A DNA stretch of 56,748 nucleotides from an uncultured Acidimicrobiaceae bacterium (GTDB lineage: Bacteria; Actinomycetota; Acidimicrobiia; Spongiisociales; UBA5794). The DNA lies in assembly GCA_947258985.1 (NCBI GenBank), contig CAMYKI010000010.1, forward strand, positions 1 to 56,748, written 5' to 3'. A program made the position numbers and the translations under genes. Shown here one piece after another: positions 23,604-32,408 of the stretch. Position 1 is the stretch's first letter; each line of letters starts with the position of its first letter. The notes beneath the pieces were generated by a model. That model was not told the origin of the DNA, did no database searches, and was given only the letters and a program-made list of their open reading frames with translations.

Positions 23604-25337
23604 GTGGGCACGACCACCTCACTCGGGAGACGCATGGGGACGGCGGCATTGATCGTCTCTGCTGGCGTGCTCATATCCCGAATCCTCGGACAACTCCGCG
23701 AGGTCATCTTCGCCTCACTGCTCGGGGCCACGGCAACGACCGATGAGTACGTTGCCGCATTCGCCATCCCGGACTTCCTCAACTACCTGCTGGCCGGTGG
23801 CTTCCTCAGCATCACATTCATCCCGATCTTCTCACGCTATCTGGCGACCGACGACGAAGAAGGCGGCTGGGATGCTCTAAGCGCCATCATCCGCCCGGTG
23901 GCATTGGGGATCGTGGGTCTCGTTGCGGTCGGCTGGGTCGTCGCTCCCGACATTGTCGATCTGTTGTTTCCACGTTTCAGCCCGGAACAGATAGACAACA
24001 CAGTCCGCTACACGAGGATCATCCTGCCAGCTCAGGTGTTCTTCGTGCTCGGTGCCTTGTTCGCCGCCGTGCAGTACACCAAGGGTGTTTTCACCATCCC
24101 GACGCTGGCCCCGATCATCTACAACCTCGGCATCATTGGTGGCGGGATCGCCTGGGCAATTGTCAAGGAACCGAGTCCGGAAGGCTTCGTCTGGGGAGCG
24201 CTGGGTGGCGCCCTCGTAGGCAACTTTGCGCTTCAGTGGTGGGGCGCCCACCGATTGGGCATGCGTCTCAACCTACGGCTGGCATGGCGGCACCCCGTGC
24301 TCAGGGAATACATCCTCATCGCCTTCCCGCTCATGATCGGACAGTCGATCGTGGTGCTCGACGAGACGTTCATGCGTGTGTTCGGGCAGTTCGTCAGCGA
24401 AGGTGCCGCCACGGAGCTGAACTTTGCTCGCCGCACGATGCTGGTGCCCGTCGGCGTGATCGCCCAGGCGGCCGGCGTTGCCGCCTACCCGTTCCTGGCC
24501 CGTCTCTTCGCCGAGGGTCGCGAGTTGGAGATGCGGGACACTGTCGACAAGGCGATTCGCTGGGTGGTGATTCTGTCGATGGCCGCGACCGCTCTCGTTG
24601 CCGCGATGACCGTGCCCATCGTCCGGGCGCTGTTCGAACGCGGCGAATTCACCGCCGAGAGCACCACCGGGACTGCGGAGGCGCTCTTCTTCTATGCCTT
24701 TGCCATCCCGATTTGGGGCGGGCTGCAGATCCTCAATCGGGCGTTCTATGCAAGGCGCGAGATGTGGACGCCGGTCATCGTCGGGACGGCGGCAACGATT
24801 GCTGCGGTTCCCCTCTATGTCATCCTGCAGAACACCTTTGGCCTGCGCGGCGTTGCGCTTGCCTCGACGCTGGTGCTCGGTATCTATACCGCCATCCTCG
24901 CATCCGTCTGGTACGGCGAAGGTGACGGTCCCCGCCGGGTGCGAGCGCTTGCCGCTGAACTCGGCCGAGGTGTTCCCCCCGCCGTCATCGGCGGCCTTGC
25001 TGCCTTTGGTGTGACCTACGGGATCGCCCAACTGTTCGACTTTGCCGCCATGGCCTCCGCTCTGGTGACCTCACTATCGGTCGTGATAGTGATCGTCGGC
25101 ACGGCGGTGTTTGTCGGGGTCGCCATCCTGCTCGGCTCGCTGCTCCACGACTGGCTCTACGGACAAACCCCAGGAACTCCCGACCCCGGGGACGCGGCGT
25201 CGGAGGTCGTTCCTCCCGCAGCGGACTCCGAGCAGCCGGACGAGCCGCACCCAGACCACCAAGACGACCCTGCAAGCCCCCCTGCAGATGATCCTTCGAG
25301 CGACCCGGAAGCCGACGACCCTTCTGTTCTTGCGTAG
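23604..25337 (+). CDS. murJ: lipid II flippase MurJ (MviN)
   Basis: MurJ moves lipid II across the membrane for peptidoglycan synthesis. The 577-residue protein starts at GTG and has the expected set of about 14 membrane segments. Diagnostic sequence is SAGVLISRILGQLREVIFAS, ATATTDEYVAAFAIPDFLNY, LAGGFLSITFIPIFSRYL and GALFAAVQYTKGVFTIPTLA with KGVF..P..AP. The last 60 residues are hydrophilic and rich in Pro, Asp and Glu (from PGTPDPGDAASEV onward), a shorter version of the tails of actinobacterial MurJ proteins. It is downstream of the ABC operon. A strong inverted repeat follows its stop. Confidence 0.93.
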   Translation: MGTTTSLGRRMGTAALIVSAGVLISRILGQLREVIFASLLGATATTDEYVAAFAIPDFLNYLLAGGFLSITFIPIFSRYLATDDEEGGWDALSAIIRPVALGIVGLVAVGWVVAPDIVDLLFPRFSPEQIDNTVRYTRIILPAQVFFVLGALFAAVQYTKGVFTIPTLAPIIYNLGIIGGGIAWAIVKEPSPEGFVWGALGGALVGNFALQWWGAHRLGMRLNLRLAWRHPVLREYILIAFPLMIGQSIVVLDETFMRVFGQFVSEGAATELNFARRTMLVPVGVIAQAAGVAAYPFLARLFAEGRELEMRDTVDKAIRWVVILSMAATALVAAMTVPIVRALFERGEFTAESTTGTAEALFFYAFAIPIWGGLQILNRAFYARREMWTPVIVGTAATIAAVPLYVILQNTFGLRGVALASTLVLGIYTAILASVWYGEGDGPRRVRALAAELGRGVPPAVIGGLAAFGVTYGIAQLFDFAAMASALVTSLSVVIVIVGTAVFVGVAILLGSLLHDWLYGQTPGTPDPGDAASEVVPPAADSEQPDEPHPDHQDDPASPPADDPSSDPEADDPSVLA

Positions 25338-25378
25338 CTCGAAGCCGTGAACCCGCAATGGTCGGGGTCCCGACATCA

Positions 25379-25429
25379 CGAACCCAGGGTTCGCAGCCGT
25401 CAAATTGGTGGCTGCGAACCCTGGGTTCG
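25379..25429. terminator. 20-bp perfect inverted repeat, probable bidirectional terminator
   Basis: Arms at 25379-25398 and 25410-25429 match at all 20 positions around an 11-base loop. It lies between convergent murJ and sodN, the right place for a shared terminator, though no T tract follows on either strand. Each arm also contains its own 15-base palindrome (CGAACCC-A-GGGTTCG), so two smaller hairpins can form as an alternative to the long one. Confidence 0.75.
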
Positions 25430-25445
25430 GAGGTTCATGAGGGTC

Positions 25446-25862
25446 CTAGTTGGGTGGGTAGACGCCGGCGGCCTGGGAGGCTTCGGTCTGCCAGAAGATG
25501 TCGGCGATCTCTTGGATCAGGGCGATCAGGCCCTCGGACACGGTCGGGTCCATCGACTTCTTGGCATCACCGGCGGCCTTCGTTGCACGCCAGAAGAGAT
25601 CATGCAGCTGGGGAAACTGCTCGAGGTGGGGAGGCTTGAAGAAGTCGGCCCACAGCACATTCAGGTGATGCTTGACGAGTTCGGCCCGCTCTTCCTTGAT
25701 GGAGATACAGCGTGCCCTGAACACGTCGTCGTCGGACGCGTGGTATTTGGTGCAGCAGTTGAGAACAGACTTGGCCTCGATCATTGCCTGCGCCGGGTCG
25801 TACACGCCGCAGAAAAGATCACAATGCGCGTGAGCCACCCGGGTGGGTCGAAACAGTCCCAC
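25446..25862 (-). CDS. sodN: nickel superoxide dismutase
   Basis: NiSOD converts superoxide to oxygen and peroxide using a nickel held by an N-terminal hook. The precursor has 138 residues; a GTG start is fixed by an ideal AGGAGGTGA site 5 bases upstream. Twelve propeptide residues (MGLFRPTRVAHA) precede the mature hook HCDLFCGVYDPAQA, with His1, Cys2, Cys6 and Tyr9 all present. Position 5, Pro in the usual HCDLPCGVYD, is Phe here. The body matches the family: IKEERAELVKHH, VLWADFFKPPHLEQFPQLH and IFWQTE. There is an unusual CC pair in SVLNCCTKYH. It is divergent from its maturation protease gene. Confidence 0.95.
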   Translation of the reverse strand: MGLFRPTRVAHAHCDLFCGVYDPAQAMIEAKSVLNCCTKYHASDDDVFRARCISIKEERAELVKHHLNVLWADFFKPPHLEQFPQLHDLFWRATKAAGDAKKSMDPTVSEGLIALIQEIADIFWQTEASQAAGVYPPN

Positions 25863-25930
25863 AGGTCACCTCCTCAGGTGTTTTGAGATTCCTGCCGCGA
25901 CCATACACCGAACCGGGCAGATGCGGCGAC

Positions 25931-25942
25931 GTCTACGTAGAC
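25931..25942. promoter_or_regulatory. 12-bp palindrome in the sodN-sodX divergent region
   Basis: GTCTACGTAGAC is a perfect palindrome 27 bases upstream of the sodX start and about 70 bases upstream of sodN. It could be an operator for nickel- or redox-responsive control. It does not resemble the published Nur box pattern (TTGCAA half-sites), so the regulator is unknown. Confidence 0.35.
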
Positions 25943-25969
25943 TCCAGGAAGGGAAAGGAGCAGACGCGC

Positions 25970-26476
25970 ATGCGCAAGAGCACAATCGCCTTCGCCGGTG
26001 CATTAGCCGCTGCCGGGGTCGTGGCAACAAGAGGACGGTGGCGACGCTACGAGGTACGCGAGTCGTCCATGGAACCCGAGCTCTCATCAGGCGATTACAT
26101 CGTCGCCAGCATTCGCAACGATGACCTCCAGCGCGGCGACATCGTCATAGTCCCCCACCCCGAGATCGCCGGCTTCGATCTCATCAAGCGGGTAATCGGG
26201 CTGCCGGGGGAAGAGATCGACCTGAGCAACGGGTATGCGCACATAGACGGCATCGCCCTCGCCGAACCCTGGGCAGACGGACCAACGCGGCCCGACGGCA
26301 ACTGGAGACTCGATAGTGGCGAAGTGTTCGTACTCGGCGACAACCGCAAGGTGTCATCGGCCGACAGCCGTACCATCGGCCCCATCGACGCCGCGACCAT
26401 TGAGTGGTGCGCAATCGCTCGCTATTGGCCATTGCCAAGAGCAGGAAAGTTGCCTACGCGACCCTTCTCCCGATAA
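25970..26476 (+). CDS. sodX: NiSOD maturation protease SodX (S26 family)
   Basis: SodX-type proteases cut the NiSOD propeptide so that the new N-terminal His can bind nickel. The 168-residue protein starts at the ATG at 25970, 9 bases after AAAGGAG; the frame extends upstream without family sequence. It has one N-terminal membrane segment (TIAFAGALAAAGVVA) and S26 motifs. These are the Ser in RESSMEPELSSGDYI, DIVIVPHPE, the general-base Lys in LIKRVIGLPGEEIDL and GEVFVLGDNRKVSSADSR. The divergent pairing with sodN supports the assignment over a general signal peptidase. Its 3' end overlaps the convergent methyltransferase gene by 23 bases. Confidence 0.92.
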   Translation: MRKSTIAFAGALAAAGVVATRGRWRRYEVRESSMEPELSSGDYIVASIRNDDLQRGDIVIVPHPEIAGFDLIKRVIGLPGEEIDLSNGYAHIDGIALAEPWADGPTRPDGNWRLDSGEVFVLGDNRKVSSADSRTIGPIDAATIEWCAIARYWPLPRAGKLPTRPFSR

Positions 26477-27056
26477 ACACAATGTCTATGGCGTCGCCGG
26501 TGACGTCTTCCTTGTCGACGTGTCGTAGTACCCGTGTGTTCTCGATGACTTCCAGCCCGGCAAAGTCGGCCGCAAGCATGTCCTCATCGAACAACACTTC
26601 GGGCATCGGCGGACCCCCGACCCCGTGGTCGAGGTTCTCCCGGTGGTGAGCAATCACCACGACACGCCCGCCGACCGCCAGAGCGCGCGCCACTTTGGCG
26701 TGCAGGGTCTGCCTGGTGTCCGGCGGCGCCTGCATGTAGGCCAACAGCACAACGTCGAACAATGCTTCCGGCGGTTGCCATGTGTTGAGATCCGCAGCGA
26801 TGAATTCCAACTCCACGCCGGCTTCTTCGGCGATCTTCGCAGCCTGGGCCGTTGCCACATCAGAAACATCCACCGCCGTGACGGTGTGCCCTTGCTGCGC
26901 CATCCAGATAGCATTCCGGCCCTGGCCGCACCCCAGATCGAGGATCCTGCTCGGCTCCAAACCGCCCAATCGATCGGCCACAAATACGTTCGGAGCGGCG
27001 CCCCACAGGGTGCCTCGCTCTCGATATCTTTCATTCCAGAGTTCTCTTTGAGTCAT
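26454..27056 (-). CDS. class I SAM-dependent methyltransferase (TehB-like)
   Basis: A 200-residue methyltransferase with the order typical of TehB or thiopurine methyltransferase-like proteins: NERYRERGTLWGAAPNVFVA at the N-terminus, motif I ILDLGCGQGRNAIWMAQQGH, TAVDVSD for the ribose-binding acid, AADLNTW and FDVVLLAYMQAPP. The C-terminal half has GGRVVVIAHHREN and GPPMPEVLFDEDML, similar to proteins annotated as tellurite-resistance or small-molecule methyltransferases. The acceptor is unknown. Its end overlaps sodX and it follows alkD-like gene by 27 bases on the same strand. Confidence 0.87.
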   Translation of the reverse strand: MTQRELWNERYRERGTLWGAAPNVFVADRLGGLEPSRILDLGCGQGRNAIWMAQQGHTVTAVDVSDVATAQAAKIAEEAGVELEFIAADLNTWQPPEALFDVVLLAYMQAPPDTRQTLHAKVARALAVGGRVVVIAHHRENLDHGVGGPPMPEVLFDEDMLAADFAGLEVIENTRVLRHVDKEDVTGDAIDIVFIGRRVA

Positions 27057-27083
27057 GGGCGGATCATATCCGTGCCGGGACCT

Positions 27084-27761
27084 TCAGATATCGAGGTGCT
27101 TGGCCGCCTCACGGAAGGAAAGCCCGGACCATCGCTCTCGATGCTCGATCAGGAAGCGGCGGACCCGCTCCGGCTCGGTCTTGGCGTACTCGCGCAAGGT
27201 CCACCCGATCGCCTTCCGAATGAAGAACTCCTTCTCATGAGCCCGACGCAAGCAGTGGTCGAATAGGGTGACGTAGTCGGTCGCCGCTTTGTGCTTGATC
27301 GGCGAGATGAGGCTGGTGCGGCGCAGCCACATGACATCGTCGTCTACCCACTCTTCGATCGTCGGCCCAACCTGCTGCTGGTTGTCGAGATAGGCGATGC
27401 CGACACAATGGATAGCAACCTCGTCGACGAAGTCCCACCAGGCTCCCTCGACGATTAGACGACGATAGAGATCGAAGTTGTCCTGCGTCACGAAGTCCGT
27501 GTAGTGCTTTGCGATGCCCACGGCGAGATACTTCTCCTCACGGTGCGGTTGAGCCCACAGTGCCTCAATGGCATTCCGATAGCCCGCGGCGTCCGCGATC
27601 GGGAAACGACTCTTCATGATGCGAAAGACTTCGGTACGGCCCTTCTTCTGCACCCCGTAGAACGGCATCTCCGTCTTCATGTATGCCGCCATGCCGGCTG
27701 CCTTTTCGGCGTTGGCGCGGGCGGCAAGCTCTGAAGAGACAAGGGCAACTAGTTCATCCAT
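27084..27761 (-). CDS. DNA alkylation repair glycosylase, AlkD family
   Basis: A 225-residue HEAT-like repeat protein that would excise alkylated purines such as 3-methyladenine and 7-methylguanine derivatives. Family features include MAAYMKTEMPFYGV near the start, HREEKYLAVGIAKHY, the active-site motif GAWWDFVDEVAIH with the key Asp, MWLRRTSLIS, and EFFIRKAIGWTLREYAKTEP. All match AlkD of Bacillus in order, and the length is standard. It appears intact and precedes the methyltransferase gene on the same strand. The neighbouring DUF3048 gene is divergent. Confidence 0.92.
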   Translation of the reverse strand: MDELVALVSSELAARANAEKAAGMAAYMKTEMPFYGVQKKGRTEVFRIMKSRFPIADAAGYRNAIEALWAQPHREEKYLAVGIAKHYTDFVTQDNFDLYRRLIVEGAWWDFVDEVAIHCVGIAYLDNQQQVGPTIEEWVDDDVMWLRRTSLISPIKHKAATDYVTLFDHCLRRAHEKEFFIRKAIGWTLREYAKTEPERVRRFLIEHRERWSGLSFREAAKHLDI

Positions 27762-27823
27762 AGATGCGACGCTACTAGCGGGATTCGCCGATTGTCCCCA
27801 GGGCCCGTATACACTCTCGCTCC

Positions 27824-29014
27824 GTGAATATCACCAAACTCCTGATCTCGTTCCTCGCGTTCGCTCTCATGGCCACCGCCTGTGGGGGCGACGACGCCGA
27901 ATCAACCACCACAGCCCCGATGACCACGTTGGCAGCCGTTGAAACGACCGCCGGGGAGACGACCGTGCCGACCACTCGGGCTCCCGGCACAACCACGACA
28001 ACAAGCCCGCTCCCGCCCTCCCCCGTCAACGGTATGGGCGTCGAAGATGAGGCGGCAATGGATCGCCGCGTCATCGCGGTCAAGATCGACAACCACTGGA
28101 ACGCCCGGCCGCAGTCCGGCATCGAGCATGCCGACGCCGTGTACGAGTTGCTGGTGGAGGGCGGCCTGACCCGGTTCATCGCTCTCTTCCACCATTCCGA
28201 CACCGAGTTCCTCGGGCCCATCCGCTCCGGACGCCCTACCGACCCAACTCTCGTGAAGTACATCGGAGCCCCGCTCCAGATCTCCGGAGCGCAGCCATGG
28301 ATAAGTGGGATCATTGCGGGATACGGGGTAAAGATCCTTGGCGAAAACGGAAACACGACGTTCCGAATCCGAACCCGCAGCGCTCCGCACAATCTCTACG
28401 GCTCGACGCTGTCAATGCGCGATGAAGCCGACCGTCGTGGCTACCCGGATGATCCGCCAACGCAACCCTTCTTCAACTTCGGGGAGCCGACGAGCGGCGA
28501 CGATGGAGCCACCATCGTCAGCCTTGATTGGTCCAATCAACCCGCCGTGCGCTGGGAGTGGACCGGCAGCGAGTACATCAGATTTAACGGAGACAAACCG
28601 CATAACTGGCTGGCATTGCCCAGCGAGGACGAGCCTGAAGAAGGTGATGACTCCGACAGCGAAACCACGACCACCACGAGCACCACGACGAGCGCCACAA
28701 GCAGCACCACCACCACAGAACCCGAAGATCTCGAGCACCAGATCGCCACCGACGTCATTGTCGTCATTACCGCCAGCAAGTATTGGGCTAGCTCATCGAG
28801 CGGCGCCGGCTCCTCGGTGCCCGCTCTCGACACAGTCGGAAGCGGCGACGCCTACGTTTTCTACGAGGGCAAGGTGATCGAAGCCGGCTGGGCACGAGAA
28901 TCCGTCGATGAGCGGTTCGAGCTGACATACCCAGACGAGTCCCCGGTCACGATCCCGGCGGGCCGACTCTGGATTTCGATCTTCCCCAACAACCAGCAGG
29001 TCACCTGGCAGTGA
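27824..29014 (+). CDS. DUF3048 lipoprotein
   Basis: A 396-residue surface lipoprotein. A GTG start gives a signal peptide ending in the lipobox LMATAC, followed by a Thr-rich linker. The DUF3048 N-terminal domain is seen in VIAVKIDNHWNARPQSGIEH, ADAVYELLVEGGLTRFIALF and LGPIRSGRPTD, and the C-terminal one in YVFYEGKVIEAGWARES and IPAGRLWISIFP. A low-complexity Thr/Ser block (ETTTTTSTTTSATSSTTTTE) separates parts of the second half. DUF3048 proteins (YerB-like) are extracytoplasmic with no firm biochemical role. A TATACA hexamer at 27808-27813 may be a -10 element, making the transcript nearly leaderless. A second DUF3048 protein is encoded at 50917-52104. Confidence 0.88.
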   Translation: MNITKLLISFLAFALMATACGGDDAESTTTAPMTTLAAVETTAGETTVPTTRAPGTTTTTSPLPPSPVNGMGVEDEAAMDRRVIAVKIDNHWNARPQSGIEHADAVYELLVEGGLTRFIALFHHSDTEFLGPIRSGRPTDPTLVKYIGAPLQISGAQPWISGIIAGYGVKILGENGNTTFRIRTRSAPHNLYGSTLSMRDEADRRGYPDDPPTQPFFNFGEPTSGDDGATIVSLDWSNQPAVRWEWTGSEYIRFNGDKPHNWLALPSEDEPEEGDDSDSETTTTTSTTTSATSSTTTTEPEDLEHQIATDVIVVITASKYWASSSSGAGSSVPALDTVGSGDAYVFYEGKVIEAGWARESVDERFELTYPDESPVTIPAGRLWISIFPNNQQVTWQ

Positions 29015-30399
29015 GCGACCTCCCCCAGGGCGTCGCTGAGATTGCTCGGGCAGTCTCCGCCGGAGAGGTGACCGCAACCGACATAGTGGCGAGCCACCTC
29101 GCCAGGGCTGAATCGGTCCAACCAACTTTGAACGCCTTCACCTACCTCGATACCGAGCGCGCCATGGAGGCCGCGGCCGACGTGGACAAGGGGGTTCGTG
29201 GTGGCACCATTCCGGGTCCCCTTGCCGGTGTTCCGATTGCCGTCAAGGACCTCATCGACCACGTCGACCGACCGAACACGGCAGGGAGCAGCCTTCCCCC
29301 GGTGATTCCGACTTCCAGCGCCCCTGCCATTACCCGCCTCGAGGAGGCCGGAGCCATCATCATCGGCCGCACGGGGCTCCACGAGTATGCCTTCGGGTTT
29401 TCCAGCGAGAACCACTGGTTTGGCCCGGTACGGAACCCGTGGGACGTGACGCTGTCACCGGGAGGTTCATCGGGCGGGTCCGGAGCCGCCGTCGCTGCGG
29501 GGATTGCGGCCGCCGCCCTCGGCACCGATACCGGCGGCTCCGTGCGAGTACCTGCCGCGCTGTGCGGCGTAGTCGGGCTCAAGGTGACCCACGGTCGGAT
29601 CCCGCTCATCGGAGTCTTCCCCCTGGCACCATCCCTCGACACTGTGGGACCGCTCGCCCGCAATGTTGCCGACACTGCTCTCACATACATGGTCATCGCC
29701 GGTCACGATCCCCGCGATCCGTGGTCGGCACCCCGCAAGGTCGAAACACCGGGCAAGCCTGCCCGACTCGAGGACCTGACCCTTGGCATCCCCCACCCGT
29801 GGGTCGACCTGCCCCAGACCGAGGAGGTCGCAGAATCCTTTGCGGCCGCTCTCGACGCTCTAGCCACTGCCGGCGTTCACCTACTGCAACTCGATCTGCC
29901 TCGCCTCGTCCCTGCGCCGGAGCTAGAACTCTCGGTGTATCCGGAGGTAGCCATCGTTCATCGGGACCGTTGGCACGACCACCCCGATTCGTACGGTCCC
30001 GACGTGGGCAAGCGCCTTGGCGAGGTCTTCGACATCGATCCGTCGGATTACGTCCGTGCCCAGGAATGGCGTGCCCTGCTCCGCCACACCGCGGAGAGCG
30101 CCCTGATCAACTGCGACGCCTTGCTCACACCCTCCGTCGCCGCCAGCCGCAAGCAGATCGGCATCGAGACGATCGAGATGGGAGACGAGCTGGTTTCGTA
30201 TCGTCCGCAACTATCGCGCTACTCGGCGTTGGTCAATCACACCGGTCTGCCGGCCCTGACACTCCCGCTCGATCGAGACGGTGTTCCCCCGCCGAGCATC
30301 CAGATCATTGGACGTCGCTGGGAGGAGAGTCGGCTGCTCGAAATCGGTTACGGACTCGAGAACGAGGGCCTGAGCCGCTCCCGAACCCCACCACTCTGA
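29011..30399 (+). CDS. amidase signature enzyme
   Basis: The 462-residue enzyme has the Ser-cisSer-Lys triad: Lys79 in VPIAVKDLID, the GGSSGGSG block at 151-158 and the nucleophile Ser177 in GTDTGGSVRVPAALCG. Further family sequence includes GPLARNVADTALTY and GLPALTLPLDRDG. It hydrolyses a small or peptide-like amide; features that would make it GatA (a gatC or gatB neighbour) are absent. The GTG start overlaps the stop of the DUF3048 lipoprotein gene (GTGA), so the two are coupled. A functional link between the secreted protein and this cytoplasmic enzyme is not evident. Confidence 0.9.
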   Translation: MSDLPQGVAEIARAVSAGEVTATDIVASHLARAESVQPTLNAFTYLDTERAMEAAADVDKGVRGGTIPGPLAGVPIAVKDLIDHVDRPNTAGSSLPPVIPTSSAPAITRLEEAGAIIIGRTGLHEYAFGFSSENHWFGPVRNPWDVTLSPGGSSGGSGAAVAAGIAAAALGTDTGGSVRVPAALCGVVGLKVTHGRIPLIGVFPLAPSLDTVGPLARNVADTALTYMVIAGHDPRDPWSAPRKVETPGKPARLEDLTLGIPHPWVDLPQTEEVAESFAAALDALATAGVHLLQLDLPRLVPAPELELSVYPEVAIVHRDRWHDHPDSYGPDVGKRLGEVFDIDPSDYVRAQEWRALLRHTAESALINCDALLTPSVAASRKQIGIETIEMGDELVSYRPQLSRYSALVNHTGLPALTLPLDRDGVPPPSIQIIGRRWEESRLLEIGYGLENEGLSRSRTPPL

Positions 30400-30536
30400 G
30401 AGCACAGAGCGTATCGCTGTAAAACTCTGCTGATGCGCATAAACTAGGACCTCGGTTCGTGCGCAAGAGCGGCTCGTTCCATGTACGTATTGGCAAGTCA
30501 AGGCCGCAAGCGCAGCCACCTATAGGAGCTTCCACG

Positions 30537-32408
30537 ATGCAGGAAGAGACTCTCTCTCCCCCAAAGCCACCCGAGCGACGCGATCGGGTCGTTATTCGCT
30601 TTGCCGGCGATTCCGGCGACGGTATGCAGCTTGCCGGAACCCGATTTACCGAAACCTCGGCTGCGTTCGGCAACGACCTGGCGACGTTCCCGAGTTTCCC
30701 GGCCGAAATCAGGGCTCCTCAGGGCAGCCTCGCTGGAGTTTCGTCGTTCCAGGTCCATATTGCCGATTGGGACATCCTCACCCACGGTGACGAAGCCGAT
30801 GTCCTTGTGGCCATGAATCCGGCCGCTCTCAAAACCAACGTTCGCGACGTGGTGCCCGGCGGACTGATCCTCGTCAATGAGGACGCCTTCGATGAACGCA
30901 ACCTCGAAAAGGCCGGATACGAAACCAACCCGCTCCTCGATGACAGCCTCTCCGGCTTTCACCTCCTGACGGCACCGATGGAGAAGCTAACCAAGATCGC
31001 GGTGAAGGACACAGGGGTCAAAGGCAGGGCGGTACTCCGCTCAAAGAACTTCTTCGCACTCGGTCTCATTTCGTGGATGTTCAACCGCCCGACGGCGCCC
31101 ATCCTGGAGTGGGTGAAGACCAAATTTGGTGAGGACCACCCGGTCGCCAGGGCCAACATCGAAGCCTTCCGGGCGGGCTTCAACTTCGGCAATACCACCG
31201 AAGAGTTTCATCACACCTTCGAAGTGGCTCCGGCCAAGCTTCCGGCGGGCGAATATGCCAACATCACCGGCAACCAGGCGCTTGCCTGGGGACTTGTCGC
31301 CGCCGCTAAGGCAGCAAACCTGCAGCTGTTCCTTGGCTCGTACCCGATCACACCGGCGACCTCCATCCTCGAGGAGATTGCCCGCCTCAAGCACTTCGGG
31401 GTGAAGACGTTCCAGGCCGAAGACGAGATCGCCGGTGTCGGCGTCTCCCTTGGGGCGGCATTTGCCGGACATCTCGCGGTCACAACGACGTCTGGCCCCG
31501 GGGTCGCGCTGAAGAGCGAAACTCTGAGCCTGGCTTTGATGACCGAGCTACCCCTCGTTCTCGTCGATGTGCAGCGAGCCGGACCGTCTACCGGGCTGCC
31601 GACCAAGGTTGAGCAGTCGGACTTGATGATGGCTCTGCACGGCAGACACGGCGAGGCTCCTCTTCCTGTGATAGCTCCGGCGTCACCGAGTGACGCGTTC
31701 GCGGTGGCGATGGAGGCCGCCCGGATCGCGCTCAAGTACATGACTCCGGTAATCCTGCTCTCGGACGGCTATCTCGCCAACAGTGCAGAGCCGTGGCAGA
31801 TACCGGATTTCGACGCTCTGCCCGAGTTCGACATCAGCTACACCACTGAGCCCAATGGTCCCGACGGCAACTTCCTCCCCTATGCCCGTAACGAAGAGAC
31901 TGGTGCTCGCCCATGGGCCATACCCGGAACCCCGGGGCTCGAACATCGTGTCGGCGGCCTCGAGAAGGAAGCACTCACCGGAAACGTGTCGTATGACCCG
32001 GACAACCATGAGCTCATGACCCTCGCCCGTGCCGCCAAGATCGCGGGTATCGCCGATGACATCCCCGAGCTCGAAGTCGAGGGTCCCGACGACGCTAAGA
32101 TCCTCGTTGTCAGCTGGGGGTCTACATACGGCGCGGTGCGGGCCGGCGTGATCAACGCCACCAAGGAAGGCACTCCGACGGCGCATGTGCATTTGCGCCA
32201 CCTCAACCCTCTGCCCCGCAATCTCGAGCACATTCTCAGATCATATGACAAGGTCCTGGTCCCGGAGCTGAATACCGGCCAGCTGGCCAGCGTGATCCGA
32301 TCGGCCTACCTGGTGCCCACGGCGACGCTGAACAAGGTGCAGGGAGCGCCGTTCATGGCACACGAAATCACAAAGAAGATCATCGACATGACCGAGGACC
32401 CGTCATGA
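30537..32408 (+). CDS. korA: 2-oxoacid:ferredoxin oxidoreductase subunit alpha (gamma-alpha fusion)
   Basis: About 623 residues from the ATG at 30537, preceded by AGGAG. The N-terminal third is the gamma domain (VVIRFAGDSGDGMQLAGTRF, AEIRAPQGSLAGVSSFQVHI). The rest is the alpha part with NQALAWGLVAAAKAANLQLF, YPITPATSILEEIA, GAAFAGHLAVTTTSGPGVAL and STGLPTKVEQSDL. With KorB it would decarboxylate 2-oxoglutarate to succinyl-CoA, reducing ferredoxin, as in the mycobacterial KorAB alternative TCA step. No ferredoxin gene is adjacent. The start of korB overlaps its stop by 4 bases. Confidence 0.93.
   Translation: MQEETLSPPKPPERRDRVVIRFAGDSGDGMQLAGTRFTETSAAFGNDLATFPSFPAEIRAPQGSLAGVSSFQVHIADWDILTHGDEADVLVAMNPAALKTNVRDVVPGGLILVNEDAFDERNLEKAGYETNPLLDDSLSGFHLLTAPMEKLTKIAVKDTGVKGRAVLRSKNFFALGLISWMFNRPTAPILEWVKTKFGEDHPVARANIEAFRAGFNFGNTTEEFHHTFEVAPAKLPAGEYANITGNQALAWGLVAAAKAANLQLFLGSYPITPATSILEEIARLKHFGVKTFQAEDEIAGVGVSLGAAFAGHLAVTTTSGPGVALKSETLSLALMTELPLVLVDVQRAGPSTGLPTKVEQSDLMMALHGRHGEAPLPVIAPASPSDAFAVAMEAARIALKYMTPVILLSDGYLANSAEPWQIPDFDALPEFDISYTTEPNGPDGNFLPYARNEETGARPWAIPGTPGLEHRVGGLEKEALTGNVSYDPDNHELMTLARAAKIAGIADDIPELEVEGPDDAKILVVSWGSTYGAVRAGVINATKEGTPTAHVHLRHLNPLPRNLEHILRSYDKVLVPELNTGQLASVIRSAYLVPTATLNKVQGAPFMAHEITKKIIDMTEDPS

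Noticed and set aside
25970..26476. General type I signal peptidase
   Set aside because: The S26 fold fits, but the divergent pairing with sodN, short length and single membrane segment favour the SodX protease.
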